A stretch of 64,000 bases of DNA from NCBI RefSeq assembly GCF_000688015.1, contig NZ_JIAD01000001.1, positions 1,674,001-1,738,000 of the forward strand. The letters are read 5' to 3'. Under the pieces are notes generated by a model. The model searched no databases. It worked only from the letters and a program-made list of their open reading frames with translations, and had not been told where the DNA came from. The position numbers and the translations under genes were made by a program. This stretch comes from Eubacterium sp. AB3007 (GTDB lineage Bacteria; Bacillota; Clostridia; Peptostreptococcales; Anaerovoracaceae). Of this stretch, positions 18,256 through 30,044 are shown piece by piece; the stretch's first letter is position 1; every line of letters begins with the position of its first letter.

Positions 18256-18798
18256 TTATCGGTTCTCGTCGATACCCTCGTTGGCAAGGGCGTCGGCGCG
18301 GTTGTTCATCTCTGTCACGTGCCGGAATTCCTCCATGGTGAAATCACCGTTGTTCTTGCAGAACTTCCGGTAGTGGGCATCCACATTGGTGCTGGGGTGA
18401 TCCAGATTGACGTGGCCCTTCACCCGGTAGAACCGGACGCGGTGGCGCCCCACCAAATCCAGTAGTCTCTCCCACAATTCCCGGTTCTCCACGGGTTTCT
18501 TCTGGGAAGTCATCCAGCCGTTTCGCTGCCAGCCCACATACCATTTCTGAAGGAAGCAGTTGGCTACATAAGAACTGTCTGTGAAGACACGGATCTCCAG
18601 GCCGTCACGTTTAAGTGCCTGAAACGCTTCGATAACTGCGGTGAGTTCCATACGGTTATTGGTGGTGTTCACCTCTCCTCCGTGGAGCTCCTTGCTGTGC
18701 TCCCCGAATTCCAGGATGGCGCCCCAGCCTCCCACGTTGGTTTCGTTCTGGTTGCCAGAGCAGGCACCGTCTGTGTACATGTTCAATATCTGACTCAT
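18256..18798 (-). CDS. rnhA: ribonuclease HI
   Basis: This 180-residue enzyme cleaves RNA in RNA:DNA hybrids. The catalytic carboxylates are visible: D10 in MYTDGACSGN, the Glu in NNRMELTAVIEAF, the Asp in VFTDSSYV, and an Asp in NNRADALANEG near the C terminus. The basic handle WYVGWQRNGWMTSQKKPVENRELWE and the HVNLDHPSTNVDAH loop fit the E. coli-type enzyme. There is a roughly 20-residue insertion before the last motif (HYRKFCKNNGDFTMEEFRH). Confidence 0.95.
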   Translation of the reverse strand: MSQILNMYTDGACSGNQNETNVGGWGAILEFGEHSKELHGGEVNTTNNRMELTAVIEAFQALKRDGLEIRVFTDSSYVANCFLQKWYVGWQRNGWMTSQKKPVENRELWERLLDLVGRHRVRFYRVKGHVNLDHPSTNVDAHYRKFCKNNGDFTMEEFRHVTEMNNRADALANEGIDENR

Positions 18799-18915
18799 CC
18801 AGGACCCCTTTCTGTCGGATTGAAATCACACCTTTTATTATGCAATATTTTAATGAAAACGTAAAGGGAAATATGGTACAATGTTATCGATAATAAGCAG
18901 GAAGCGAGGTGCCCG

Positions 18916-19602
18916 ATGAGACTGCTGATCGTAGAGGATGAGAAGCGCCTGCGGGAGGTGCTGGTCAAGCACCTGAAGAAAAATAACTACAGCGTGGATG
19001 CCTGCGCCACCGGGGAAGAGGCGAAGGAATTCCTGGCTATGGCGGATTACGATGTGGCTATTTTGGATGTGATGCTGCCAGGCATCTCTGGTTTTGATGT
19101 GCTGAAATGGGCGCGCGGGCAGAAGATGGAAGTGCCGGTGCTGTTTCTGACGGCCCGGGATTCCGTGGAAGACAAGGTAAGGGGGCTGGATCTGGGGGCA
19201 GATGACTACCTGACCAAGCCCTTCGCTTTTGAGGAACTGCTGGCGCGGCTGCGGATGCTCACCCGTAAGAAAGCGGGGAGCAAGACCAACATCTATACGC
19301 TGGAAGACCTGACGGTGGACTGCGGCCGCCATATCGTGGAGAGGGCAGGCAATCCGATCACATTGTCCAGAAGAGAGTTCGCCATTCTGGAGTACATGAT
19401 CATGAACAAGGATATCGTGCTGACCAGAAGCCAGATCGAGGAGCACATCTGGGACTACGACTACGAAGGCTCCTCCAACATGATCGACGTGTATATCCGC
19501 TATCTTCGGAAGAAGATCGACGAGCCATTCTCCCCCAAGCTCATCCACACTGTGCGCGGGAGAGGGTATGTACTCCGCGTAGACCCCGAACAACAGAAAT
19601 GA
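18916..19602 (+). CDS. OmpR/PhoB-family response regulator
   Basis: This 228-residue DNA-binding regulator has a receiver domain with acidic pocket E7/D8, phosphoacceptor D51 (VAILDVMLPG) and the Thr/Lys switch residues (FLTARD, DDYLTKPF). The C-terminal winged helix includes RREFAILEYMIMNKDIVLTRSQIEEHIWDYDY and MIDVYIRYLRKKID. Its stop overlaps the start of the kinase gene that follows (ATGA), so the two are coupled. The group resembles PhoP/CpxR-type regulators. Targets are unknown. Confidence 0.93.
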   Translation: MRLLIVEDEKRLREVLVKHLKKNNYSVDACATGEEAKEFLAMADYDVAILDVMLPGISGFDVLKWARGQKMEVPVLFLTARDSVEDKVRGLDLGADDYLTKPFAFEELLARLRMLTRKKAGSKTNIYTLEDLTVDCGRHIVERAGNPITLSRREFAILEYMIMNKDIVLTRSQIEEHIWDYDYEGSSNMIDVYIRYLRKKIDEPFSPKLIHTVRGRGYVLRVDPEQQK

Positions 19603-21065
19603 AGAAACGACTATTCCTCGGAAACAGAATAGAACTTGTCTACACTGTATCTATCCTGGTGATCGTTTTGATCCTGATGGGGTTTTTCTATCTGGTGGTG
19701 CGGGACTATATCACTGCCGACCGGAAAGAGAACCTGGTGGAAACGACCAATCGCACAATGATGGATATCAGTATCGAACACGGCCGTCTGGATGTGGATC
19801 AGGACGTTAGTTACAGCAGCGACGGTGCGTTTGTGGTGCTGACTGACAGGAACGGAAAGATCATTGACGGTGCCCTGGGACATGCTTTTACGGATACCGC
19901 GCCTTTACAGGATGGGAAGGTCCGGATGATCCGGGAAAACGGAGAGAAGTACTTCATCTACGACAGAGCACTGTGGTCGGATGAGGAAAACGATGAAGAT
20001 GAGGATGACGAAGACGAAGATGAGGAAGAGGTGGAATGGGAGCAGACACTGGCAGAAGAGGCGCCTATCTACTGGCTGCGGGGCGTGACGTCGGCAGAAT
20101 TTTCCGAGATGGCGCCCTCCCTGGATGGCTCATTGAGGATGGTGAGCCGATTGCTTCCGCTGTTTCTCTTGGCTGTCATCTTTGCCGGTTGGCTGGTGAC
20201 CCGGCGGGCGCTGAAGCCACTCCGGGAGATTACCAGAACAGCGGAACTGATTCAGAAGGAAGGAGATCTGTCCCGCAGGATCGGTATCCGTACCCGGGGA
20301 AACCATGATGAGATACAGCACACAGCGGAGGTGTTCGACAGCATGCTGGAGAAGATCGAGCAGCTGTTTGAGCGAGAGAAGAAATTCACTGATGATGCCA
20401 GTCACGAATTACGTACACCGGTGGCGGTGGTGATGGCGGAGTGTGAGTATGCGCTGGATAACCTGGATGATCCGGAGGAGGTGGAGAGTGCTCTCCGCTC
20501 CATTCTGGAGGAATCCCATCATCTGTCTGACCTGGTCTCCACCCTGCTTCTGTTCGCCAGAGCGGACCGGGGCATGTACGAGCTGAGCCGGGAGTGGACA
20601 GATCTCAGCCTGCTGGCGGAGGAGTGTTGTGCTCGTGTCCGGCCCAAGGCGGAGGCAAAGAACATCGCCCTAGCGGTTGACGCACCGGAAAGTGTCTATA
20701 CCTGCTGTGACCAGCTTCTGATGGGGCGAGCGCTGGATAACCTGCTGACCAATGGAATCAAATACGGCAGGGAAGAAGGCTTTGTGCAGGTAAAGGTAGA
20801 AGCGAAGAGTGAAGAAGTAAGGATCACCGTAGAGGATGACGGAATCGGGATACCCCCTGCAGAGATGGAGAAGATCTGGGGGAGGTTCTACCGGGCCGAG
20901 AACGCCGCAGCGCATACCGATGTGGACGGAGACGACCAGAGCATGGGCCTCGGACTCTCTCTGGTGCGTTGGATCTGCGAGGCCCACGGAGGCAGTGCCG
21001 CCTGTGAGAACAGACCGGAGGGAGGCAGCCGGTTCATCATGAAGATTCCTTTAATCCACATTTAA
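19599..21065 (+). CDS. sensor histidine kinase with a highly acidic extracytoplasmic loop
   Basis: This 488-residue membrane kinase has TM1 at about 13-35 and an extracytoplasmic sensor region to about 185. TM2 follows (PLFLLAVIFAGWLVT), then HAMP, then HisKA with H269 in FTDDASHELRTPVAVV. The HATPase domain has N (LDNLLTNGIKYG), G1 (DDGIGIP) and G2 (GLGLSLV) boxes. The sensor region contains a run of nearly twenty Asp/Glu residues (about 127-147, SDEENDEDEDDEDEDEEE). Acidic patches in PhoQ-type kinases bind divalent cations or cationic peptides, so that is a reasonable inference here. The next gene encodes a basic secreted protein. Confidence 0.93.
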   Translation: MKKRLFLGNRIELVYTVSILVIVLILMGFFYLVVRDYITADRKENLVETTNRTMMDISIEHGRLDVDQDVSYSSDGAFVVLTDRNGKIIDGALGHAFTDTAPLQDGKVRMIRENGEKYFIYDRALWSDEENDEDEDDEDEDEEEVEWEQTLAEEAPIYWLRGVTSAEFSEMAPSLDGSLRMVSRLLPLFLLAVIFAGWLVTRRALKPLREITRTAELIQKEGDLSRRIGIRTRGNHDEIQHTAEVFDSMLEKIEQLFEREKKFTDDASHELRTPVAVVMAECEYALDNLDDPEEVESALRSILEESHHLSDLVSTLLLFARADRGMYELSREWTDLSLLAEECCARVRPKAEAKNIALAVDAPESVYTCCDQLLMGRALDNLLTNGIKYGREEGFVQVKVEAKSEEVRITVEDDGIGIPPAEMEKIWGRFYRAENAAAHTDVDGDDQSMGLGLSLVRWICEAHGGSAACENRPEGGSRFIMKIPLIHI

Positions 21066-21123
21066 TTCGTAACAAGTATACTTGACTTGTACGGTCGATC
21101 AGCCAAAGAGCAAGAGAGGTAAT

Positions 21124-21801
21124 ATGGGAATTCATTTGAAATGCAGACGTATGGAGAATGGGATTAGGAAAATCATTACGATCGTACTGGGAGCTGCGCT
21201 GATAGCAGGAGCCTGGAGTGCGGACGCGCATGCCGCTTCTGCCAACGCGCCCGTTCCCAAGAGTGTGACTTACCAGGGGAAGGGAAAGGTCCAGGTGATC
21301 TTCCGGGAGAAGGTAAGATACCGCGATCCCAAGGTCATCGTCAGAGATGAGGACGGAAAGAAATACAAGACAAAGATCACCCTGAAGGGGGGAGACATCT
21401 TTGGATTTACCGTCCGGAAATGTAAGAAGAACCAGACTTACACTTTCCGGATCAAGGGAATCAAGGTCCGGGGCTTCAAGAAATTCGTCAGCGTAGACGG
21501 AAAGTTCCGAAGTTCTTCCCGTCAGATACCAACGGTGGAATCGGTCCAGTTCGACTCCAGATCATCGGAAGTGGAGATAGAGTTCCAGGATGACGTGGAA
21601 TGGAAGGACCCTTCAGTGACCTTCAAAAGGAAGGGCAAGACCTACCGGGGAAAGATCATCGACAAGGAAGATGATGAGATCATCGTCAAATGCCGGAAAC
21701 TGAAATACGGCAAGACCTACAAGTACACCATCCGGGGTATCCGGTTGGAGGGTCTGGGAGAGTATGTCACCCTGAAAGGGAAATTCCGTGCAGTTGCGTA
21801 A
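21124..21801 (+). CDS. secreted lysine-rich protein with two tandem repeats (unknown)
   Basis: This 225-residue protein has a signal peptide (basic start, hydrophobic IITIVLGAALIAGAWS, cleavage near ADAHA-AS). The mature part is two related modules of about 85-90 residues. Both follow the plan P-x-V-x-S-V-x-(F/Y), a beta-rich VxVxFxxxVxxxDPxVxxxxxGKxYxxKI stretch, then KTYxYxIRGI or TYTFRIKGI and ending KGKFR or DGKFR. Both are rich in Lys and Arg. The fold looks Ig-like beta, but I do not know the family. The start at 21124 follows AGAGGT. It lies 58 nt downstream of the kinase gene, so co-transcription is likely. Confidence 0.7.
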   Translation: MGIHLKCRRMENGIRKIITIVLGAALIAGAWSADAHAASANAPVPKSVTYQGKGKVQVIFREKVRYRDPKVIVRDEDGKKYKTKITLKGGDIFGFTVRKCKKNQTYTFRIKGIKVRGFKKFVSVDGKFRSSSRQIPTVESVQFDSRSSEVEIEFQDDVEWKDPSVTFKRKGKTYRGKIIDKEDDEIIVKCRKLKYGKTYKYTIRGIRLEGLGEYVTLKGKFRAVA

Positions 21802-21840
21802 GAGAATAACGAGAAACAGGAGCCGCTGTGCCTCCTTCAA

Positions 21841-21869
21841 ACTCCCGGCCTTGCGGCGCGGGAGTTTTT
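21841..21869 (+). terminator. terminator after the secreted repeat protein
   Basis: ACTCCCG (21841-21847) pairs with CGGGAGT (21859-21865), then TTTTG. Confidence 0.8.
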
Positions 21870-22130
21870 GTTGAGCGAAAGTTCCAATCGTTCCGCACCG
21901 GCAACAATGATGCCGGAGATGATAGAGGCGGTTGTACAGGGTCGGCTGCAGAGCATAGGTATTGCAAGTGTTTGTCTGTTCCTGATCGCATTGCAATCAG
22001 TAGTAAACGGTTTTGTCTTTCGAAAAGAAGAGGGGGCAGAGGACTCCGTGTACTGAGCATAGGCCGTAGAAAAGAACAGGCGCCCAAGAGAACTGCCTGT
22101 ACTCCGGCTCGTGTGATGGATGGTGATCAC

Positions 22131-22213
22131 TGTTCCGTGATATGAGATTTTTCATCAGTTAGCGGAACAACTGTTCCGCAGATGGACGTTTTTTCTGTTT
22201 CTGCGGAACAGAC
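22131..22213. repeat. cluster of four TGTTCCG units in a gene-free stretch
   Basis: In the 500-bp gap between the secreted protein terminator and the walJ promoter, TGTTCCGT (22131-22138), GCGGAACA (22162-22169), TGTTCCGC (22172-22179) and GCGGAACA (22203-22210) are grouped. The middle two form a perfect palindrome with a 2-bp centre. Other nearby symmetry includes GAGAACTGC-CCGT-GCAGTTCTC just before the promoter, which could be a terminator or operator. No convincing gene was found in 21870-22451. Confidence 0.5.
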
Positions 22214-22370
22214 ATGATTCGGACCGCACCTGCATCAGCAGAGCCATCCACGCGAACAGGCAGAGACTGCCGTACATTTTCGATCTGACACCAGTGGGGC
22301 ATCGCGTCTATCTGCGGTTTGATAGGATGCAATTTTTTCAACAGACTGAGAACTGCCCGTGCAGTTCTCT

Positions 22371-22398
22371 TTGACGTTTTTGGGGACTGTGGTATACT
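22371..22398 (+). promoter_or_regulatory. sigma-A promoter of walJ
   Basis: TTGACG (22371-22376) and TATACT (22393-22398), spacer 16 bp. A small hairpin (CTGCC with GGCAG) lies in the leader just before the AGGAGG ribosome site. Confidence 0.7.
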
Positions 22399-22451
22399 AT
22401 AGGGCAGAATACGACGGCTGCCGTTTGCGAGGGCAGCAGACAGGAGGATGG

Positions 22452-23255
22452 ATGGGACTAGCGTTTTGTTCCTTTGCCAGCGGCAGTTCCGGGAACTGCT
22501 ATATGATCAGGAGTGAGAAGACCACCGTGCTGATGGATGTGGGGATCGCCGGGAAGTATGTGCTGGCGGGGCTGGAGAGAAACGGTCTGGAGATCGAGGA
22601 CGTGGACGGGATCCTGCTCACCCACGAGCACACAGACCACGTGCAGAGCCTGCGCATGATCGGACGAAAGGCGGAGAATGCAGAGGTACACGCCTCCCGG
22701 GGGACACTGTTGTCAGTGAAGGATAAGCTGCCTGCAGGCCGTGTCCACGAGGTGCACATCGATGAAGATTTCTACATCGGAGATATTCTGGTCATACCCT
22801 TTGACCTGTCTCACGACGCCACGGAGCCCATGGGGTATTCCCTGCTGGCAGGAGACCGGCAGGTGACGGTGGTGACAGACACCGGATATCTCACCGACGA
22901 GATCATGAACCACATAAGAACCGCCGATCTTCTGGTGCTGGAGGCCAACCACGAGGTGAACATCCTGAAGATGGGGCCTTACCCCTGGCCGCTGAAGCAG
23001 CGGATCCTGGGCGAGGAGGGGCACCTGTCCAACGAGACCGCTGCCGGGGCGGTGTGCGAGATGCTCCGAAACAGGCGGGAGGGAAGGCCGGTGCCGAAGA
23101 TCCTGCTGGCACACCTTTCCAGAGAGAACAACACACCTCAGCAGGCGTATATCACGGTGCAGAACATCCTGTTTGAAAAGGGGTTCTATGTGAACCGGGA
23201 TCTGGAACTTTCGGTACTTCCACGGGATGAAGAGAGTCCATTGATCGAGGTGTGA
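22452..23255 (+). CDS. walJ: MBL-fold metallohydrolase of the WalJ/YycJ family
   Basis: This 267-residue metallo-beta-lactamase-fold protein has the N-terminal FCSFASGSSGNCYMI strand typical of YycJ/VicX, the metal motif THEHTDH (about residues 60-66), and further ligands in DLSHDA, VVTDTGYL, LEANHE and LLAHLSRENN. WalJ proteins are exonuclease-like nucleases associated in low-GC Firmicutes with the WalRK system. Here the gene stands alone with its own promoter. I start at ATG 22452 because AGGAGG is at 22442-22447. An upstream in-frame extension to 22359 would run through the promoter. Confidence 0.88.
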   Translation: MGLAFCSFASGSSGNCYMIRSEKTTVLMDVGIAGKYVLAGLERNGLEIEDVDGILLTHEHTDHVQSLRMIGRKAENAEVHASRGTLLSVKDKLPAGRVHEVHIDEDFYIGDILVIPFDLSHDATEPMGYSLLAGDRQVTVVTDTGYLTDEIMNHIRTADLLVLEANHEVNILKMGPYPWPLKQRILGEEGHLSNETAAGAVCEMLRNRREGRPVPKILLAHLSRENNTPQQAYITVQNILFEKGFYVNRDLELSVLPRDEESPLIEV

Positions 23256-23383
23256 GCGTGTTTGAGCCGGTGCACAAAGCTACACTGTCTGTATAAGGTG
23301 TTTGAAAATTTCTATAACACTGTATACATTCATACAAAAACCTTGTTTTTTTTCCAACTTTGGAGTAACATATAACAAATATC

Positions 23384-23749
23384 ATGAATTTTGAGAAGGT
23401 CGAAAAGAGAGTCATCATTACGTGCGTAATACTTTCCGTAGTTATTGCGGTAGGCTACTCTGTGATCGCAGGGTGGGCGCCGCATTTTCTTTACGGTATT
23501 GCTTGCGGTACGGCTATTATGTTGTTCAATTTCCATCTTCTCAGACTAGCGATCGGTAAGTACTTCGTCAGGGAGGACTATGGAGTGGCAGGTGGACTCT
23601 ACCTGCTCCGTCTGGTCATCTACGGTCTGGCGGGCATTGCATGCTACAAGGTCAGCTTGCTTTGTCTGTATGGGTTTGCCATAGGTGTGATGGAACTTCT
23701 TGTCGGGCTGCTTATAGGTTTTGGAAAAGGAGGGAAAGCCGATGATTGA
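23384..23749 (+). CDS. atpI: ATP synthase subunit I-like membrane protein
   Basis: This 121-residue protein has four predicted transmembrane helices, no soluble domain and a Gly-rich end (LIGFGKGGKADD). By position before atpB and by topology it is an AtpI-type protein, proposed to help assemble the c-ring or to carry cations. Sequence conservation in this family is low, so the call rests mainly on context. Its end overlaps the start of atpB. The 128-bp upstream gap should carry the atp promoter, but I could not pick a confident one. Confidence 0.75.
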   Translation: MNFEKVEKRVIITCVILSVVIAVGYSVIAGWAPHFLYGIACGTAIMLFNFHLLRLAIGKYFVREDYGVAGGLYLLRLVIYGLAGIACYKVSLLCLYGFAIGVMELLVGLLIGFGKGGKADD

Positions 23750-24530
23750 TGTCAACGAGCTTGGGCCAAAAATAATAATATATTTCGGCGACAAGCTCCA
23801 GTTCCACATCTCTGAAGTGGTGATCATGGAAGTCATTCTGGCGGTCATCGTTGCCATCGTGGGGATATGGATGGGCAGTAACCTGCAGAAGATCCCGAAG
23901 GGAAAGCAGGTGCTGGCAGAGGCCCTGGTGGGCTTCATCTACTCCTTCGCGGAGGACAACGTTGGCAAGCGGTACGCGCGCACGTTCGCACCCTATCTGG
24001 GGTCACTGATCGTGTGGCTGGTGTTCGCCAACAGCACAGGTCTCTACGGTCTGCGGCCAATCACCGCAGATATCAACGTGACTGCAGGGCTGGCAGCGCT
24101 GTCATTCCTGCTGATCGAGGGAGCAGCTATCAAGCAGAAGGGAATTATAGGCAAGATCCAGAAGATGGGAGACCCGTATTATCCTATCGCAGCGATCCAT
24201 CTGATCAGTGAGTGTGTTCTGCCGATGACACTTTGTCTCCGACTCTTCGGAAACATCTTTGGTGGAATGGTCGTCATCGATCTGTGGATGCACCTGATGG
24301 AGTACCTCAGTTACATGATTTGCGATTTCCCGTTCCTGCGGTGTCTGACAGTCATGCCGCTGAACTGCTTCTTCGATATCTTCGAACCGCTGGTACAGGC
24401 GTATATCTTTACCATCCTGACGGCGGCCAACCTGGGCGAAGGACTGGAGAGCGTGTCTCCGGAAACGGCAGAGAAGCGCAGACTGAAGAAAGCAAGGAAA
24501 CTTGCAAAGAAACAGGGGGCGGCCGCCTGA
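23742..24530 (+). CDS. atpB: F0 ATP synthase subunit a
   Basis: This 262-residue membrane subunit forms the ion half-channels facing the c-ring. It has about five to six helices. The essential Arg helix is visible in ISECVLPMTLCLRLFGNIFGGMVV (LRLFGN), and the last helix is FEPLVQAYIFTILTAANLGEGLE. I start at ATG 23742, preceded by AAGGAGGG and overlapping the atpI stop. The C-terminal tail is unusually basic (KRRLKKARKLAKKQGAAA). Confidence 0.95.
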   Translation: MIDVNELGPKIIIYFGDKLQFHISEVVIMEVILAVIVAIVGIWMGSNLQKIPKGKQVLAEALVGFIYSFAEDNVGKRYARTFAPYLGSLIVWLVFANSTGLYGLRPITADINVTAGLAALSFLLIEGAAIKQKGIIGKIQKMGDPYYPIAAIHLISECVLPMTLCLRLFGNIFGGMVVIDLWMHLMEYLSYMICDFPFLRCLTVMPLNCFFDIFEPLVQAYIFTILTAANLGEGLESVSPETAEKRRLKKARKLAKKQGAAA

Positions 24531-24554
24531 CTGGCCGAACAACACAGCTAATAA

Positions 24555-24818
<264 letters not shown>

Positions 24819-24852
24819 TCAATACAACCGGCTGAGAAAAGGAGAATAAAAC

Positions 24853-25368
24853 ATGATGCTAAATCACGAAGCAATAATGGAATTTAATCTGGTAGACATT
24901 GGACTATCCATCATTACATTCCTGGTTTTATTCTTGATCCTCAAGCACTTCCTGTTCGAGAAGGTCCATGATTTCATGGAAGCCAGGACCAAGGAAGTGG
25001 AGGATTCTCTTAACAATGCTGCTGAGACGAATCGTCTCGCGGACGCCAAACTGATGGATTACGAGGAGCGGATCGCCAACGTTGAGAGCGAGAGCCGCGA
25101 CATCATCAAGAAGGCGAGAGACGAGGCGAAGGTACAGGCAGATACCATCGTTGAGGAAGCGAACGAGAAGGCACGTCTGACATTCGAACAATCGCAGGCA
25201 CAGATCGAGCGCGAGAAGTTCACCGCCAGAAAAGAACTCAGACAAGAGGTCGGCGCACTGGCCGCGATGGCTGCCGGAAAGATCCTGGAGAAGGAAGTTG
25301 ATGCGGCAGAACATCAGGAGATCGTCGACAAGATCATCGAGGAGGCTGAGAAAGATCCATGGAATTAG
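24853..25368 (+). CDS. atpF: F0 ATP synthase subunit b
   Basis: This 171-residue peripheral-stalk subunit has one N-terminal membrane helix (IGLSIITFLVLFLILKHFLF, about 14-33) followed by a long charged coiled coil (KVHDFMEARTKEVEDSLNNAAETN... to the end). It anchors the alpha3beta3 head through delta. It starts with two consecutive ATGs behind AAAGGAGA. Its last 10 nt overlap atpH. Confidence 0.95.
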   Translation: MMLNHEAIMEFNLVDIGLSIITFLVLFLILKHFLFEKVHDFMEARTKEVEDSLNNAAETNRLADAKLMDYEERIANVESESRDIIKKARDEAKVQADTIVEEANEKARLTFEQSQAQIEREKFTARKELRQEVGALAAMAAGKILEKEVDAAEHQEIVDKIIEEAEKDPWN

Positions 25369-25895
25369 AAGCTGCAATGACATATGCGAACGCGCTTTAC
25401 GGTGCTGCTTCTGATCTGGGACATATCAGCGAAGTCAGAGAGGAGATCTGCGAGATCAGCCGACTGACCAGAGATGAGAAAGAGTTCGGTGACCTGCTCA
25501 CCAACCCGGGCATGGCCAAGGAAAAGAAAAAAGCCATGCTGCAGGCAGTCTTTGAAGGTAAGGTGCATCAGGAAGTCATGAACTTTCTGTACATTCTTAT
25601 TGATAAGGACAGGATCCACGGGTTCCATCGCATGGTTCGTCAATACTGCAAGATCGACGACGAGATGAATGCGACCAGCGATGGTGTAATTTACTCGGCT
25701 GTAGAGCTGTCGGAGGAGCAGCTGGCCAAATTCGAAGAAGAAGCTGGCAAGCTGTTGCACAAGACCGTCAAGCTGCGCAACAAGCTGGATCCGAAGCTCA
25801 TCGGCGGTATCAAGTTGTTTGTGGACGGCAAGGTCGTGGACGCCTCATTGGCCTCCAGGCTGGAAGCCCTCACTGATAAGATCAGAAACAGCTAG
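25359..25895 (+). CDS. atpH: F1 ATP synthase subunit delta
   Basis: This 178-residue subunit links the b-stalk to the top of the alpha hexamer. It has a helical N-terminal bundle (TYANALYGAASDLGHISEVREEI) and the family's C-terminal motif, here KLDPKLIGGIKLFVDGKVVDASLASRLEAL. It starts inside the end of atpF and is followed 15 nt later by atpA. Confidence 0.94.
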   Translation: MELEAAMTYANALYGAASDLGHISEVREEICEISRLTRDEKEFGDLLTNPGMAKEKKKAMLQAVFEGKVHQEVMNFLYILIDKDRIHGFHRMVRQYCKIDDEMNATSDGVIYSAVELSEEQLAKFEEEAGKLLHKTVKLRNKLDPKLIGGIKLFVDGKVVDASLASRLEALTDKIRNS

Positions 25896-29696
<3,801 letters not shown>

Positions 29697-29703
29697 GTGG
29701 CGT

Positions 29704-29970
29704 ATGGCTACTACGACACTGGAGATCATCACACCGAGAGATCTCTACTTCCGCGGAGAAGTGGAGAGCCTAACCGTCACCACGGTGGAAGGCTCGGAGG
29801 GATACCTGCCCGGACACGTCTGGTGCAACAAGCTCCTGAAAGAGGACGGAATCGCCACCTTTACTGAGGTTGGCACAGATACGCCCAAGAGGATCAGACT
29901 GAAGGGCGGTTACGTGGAGATCCGAGAGGTCTTTACGGTGTTCACCGAGGATGTGACAGAAGAAGAATAA
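29704..29970 (+). CDS. atpC: F1 ATP synthase subunit epsilon, lacking the C-terminal helices
   Basis: This 88-residue protein has the N-terminal beta-sandwich of epsilon (LEIITPRDLYFRGEVESLTVTTVEGSEGYLPGHVW) and the KGGYVEI strand, then ends at VFTEDVTEEE. Usual epsilon subunits are about 130-140 residues and carry a two-helix C-terminal domain that inhibits ATP hydrolysis. That domain is absent, and no continuation was seen in other frames before the terminator. The GHVWCNKLL segment replaces the common NHAPLVxxL. It should still link gamma to the c-ring but could not act as the classic inhibitor. Confidence 0.9.
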   Translation: MATTTLEIITPRDLYFRGEVESLTVTTVEGSEGYLPGHVWCNKLLKEDGIATFTEVGTDTPKRIRLKGGYVEIREVFTVFTEDVTEEE

Positions 29971-29982
29971 GTTTTTCAACGA

Positions 29983-30014
29983 GGGGGTTGCTTGAGGAAA
30001 GCAGCCCCTGTTTT
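29983..30014 (+). terminator. terminator of the atp operon
   Basis: GGGGGTTGCTT (29983-29993) pairs with AAGCAGCCCC (29999-30008, one G-T pair), then TGTTTTG. Confidence 0.8.
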
Positions 30015-30044
30015 GACTGACAGCGTGACGGATAGGAGAACGAT

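Noticed and set aside
21837..22130. Minus-strand frame ending in GAERLELS, a tail often seen opposite tRNA genes
   Set aside because: I looked for a tRNA cloverleaf on the plus strand and found only the terminator hairpin and an imperfect T-arm-like match.
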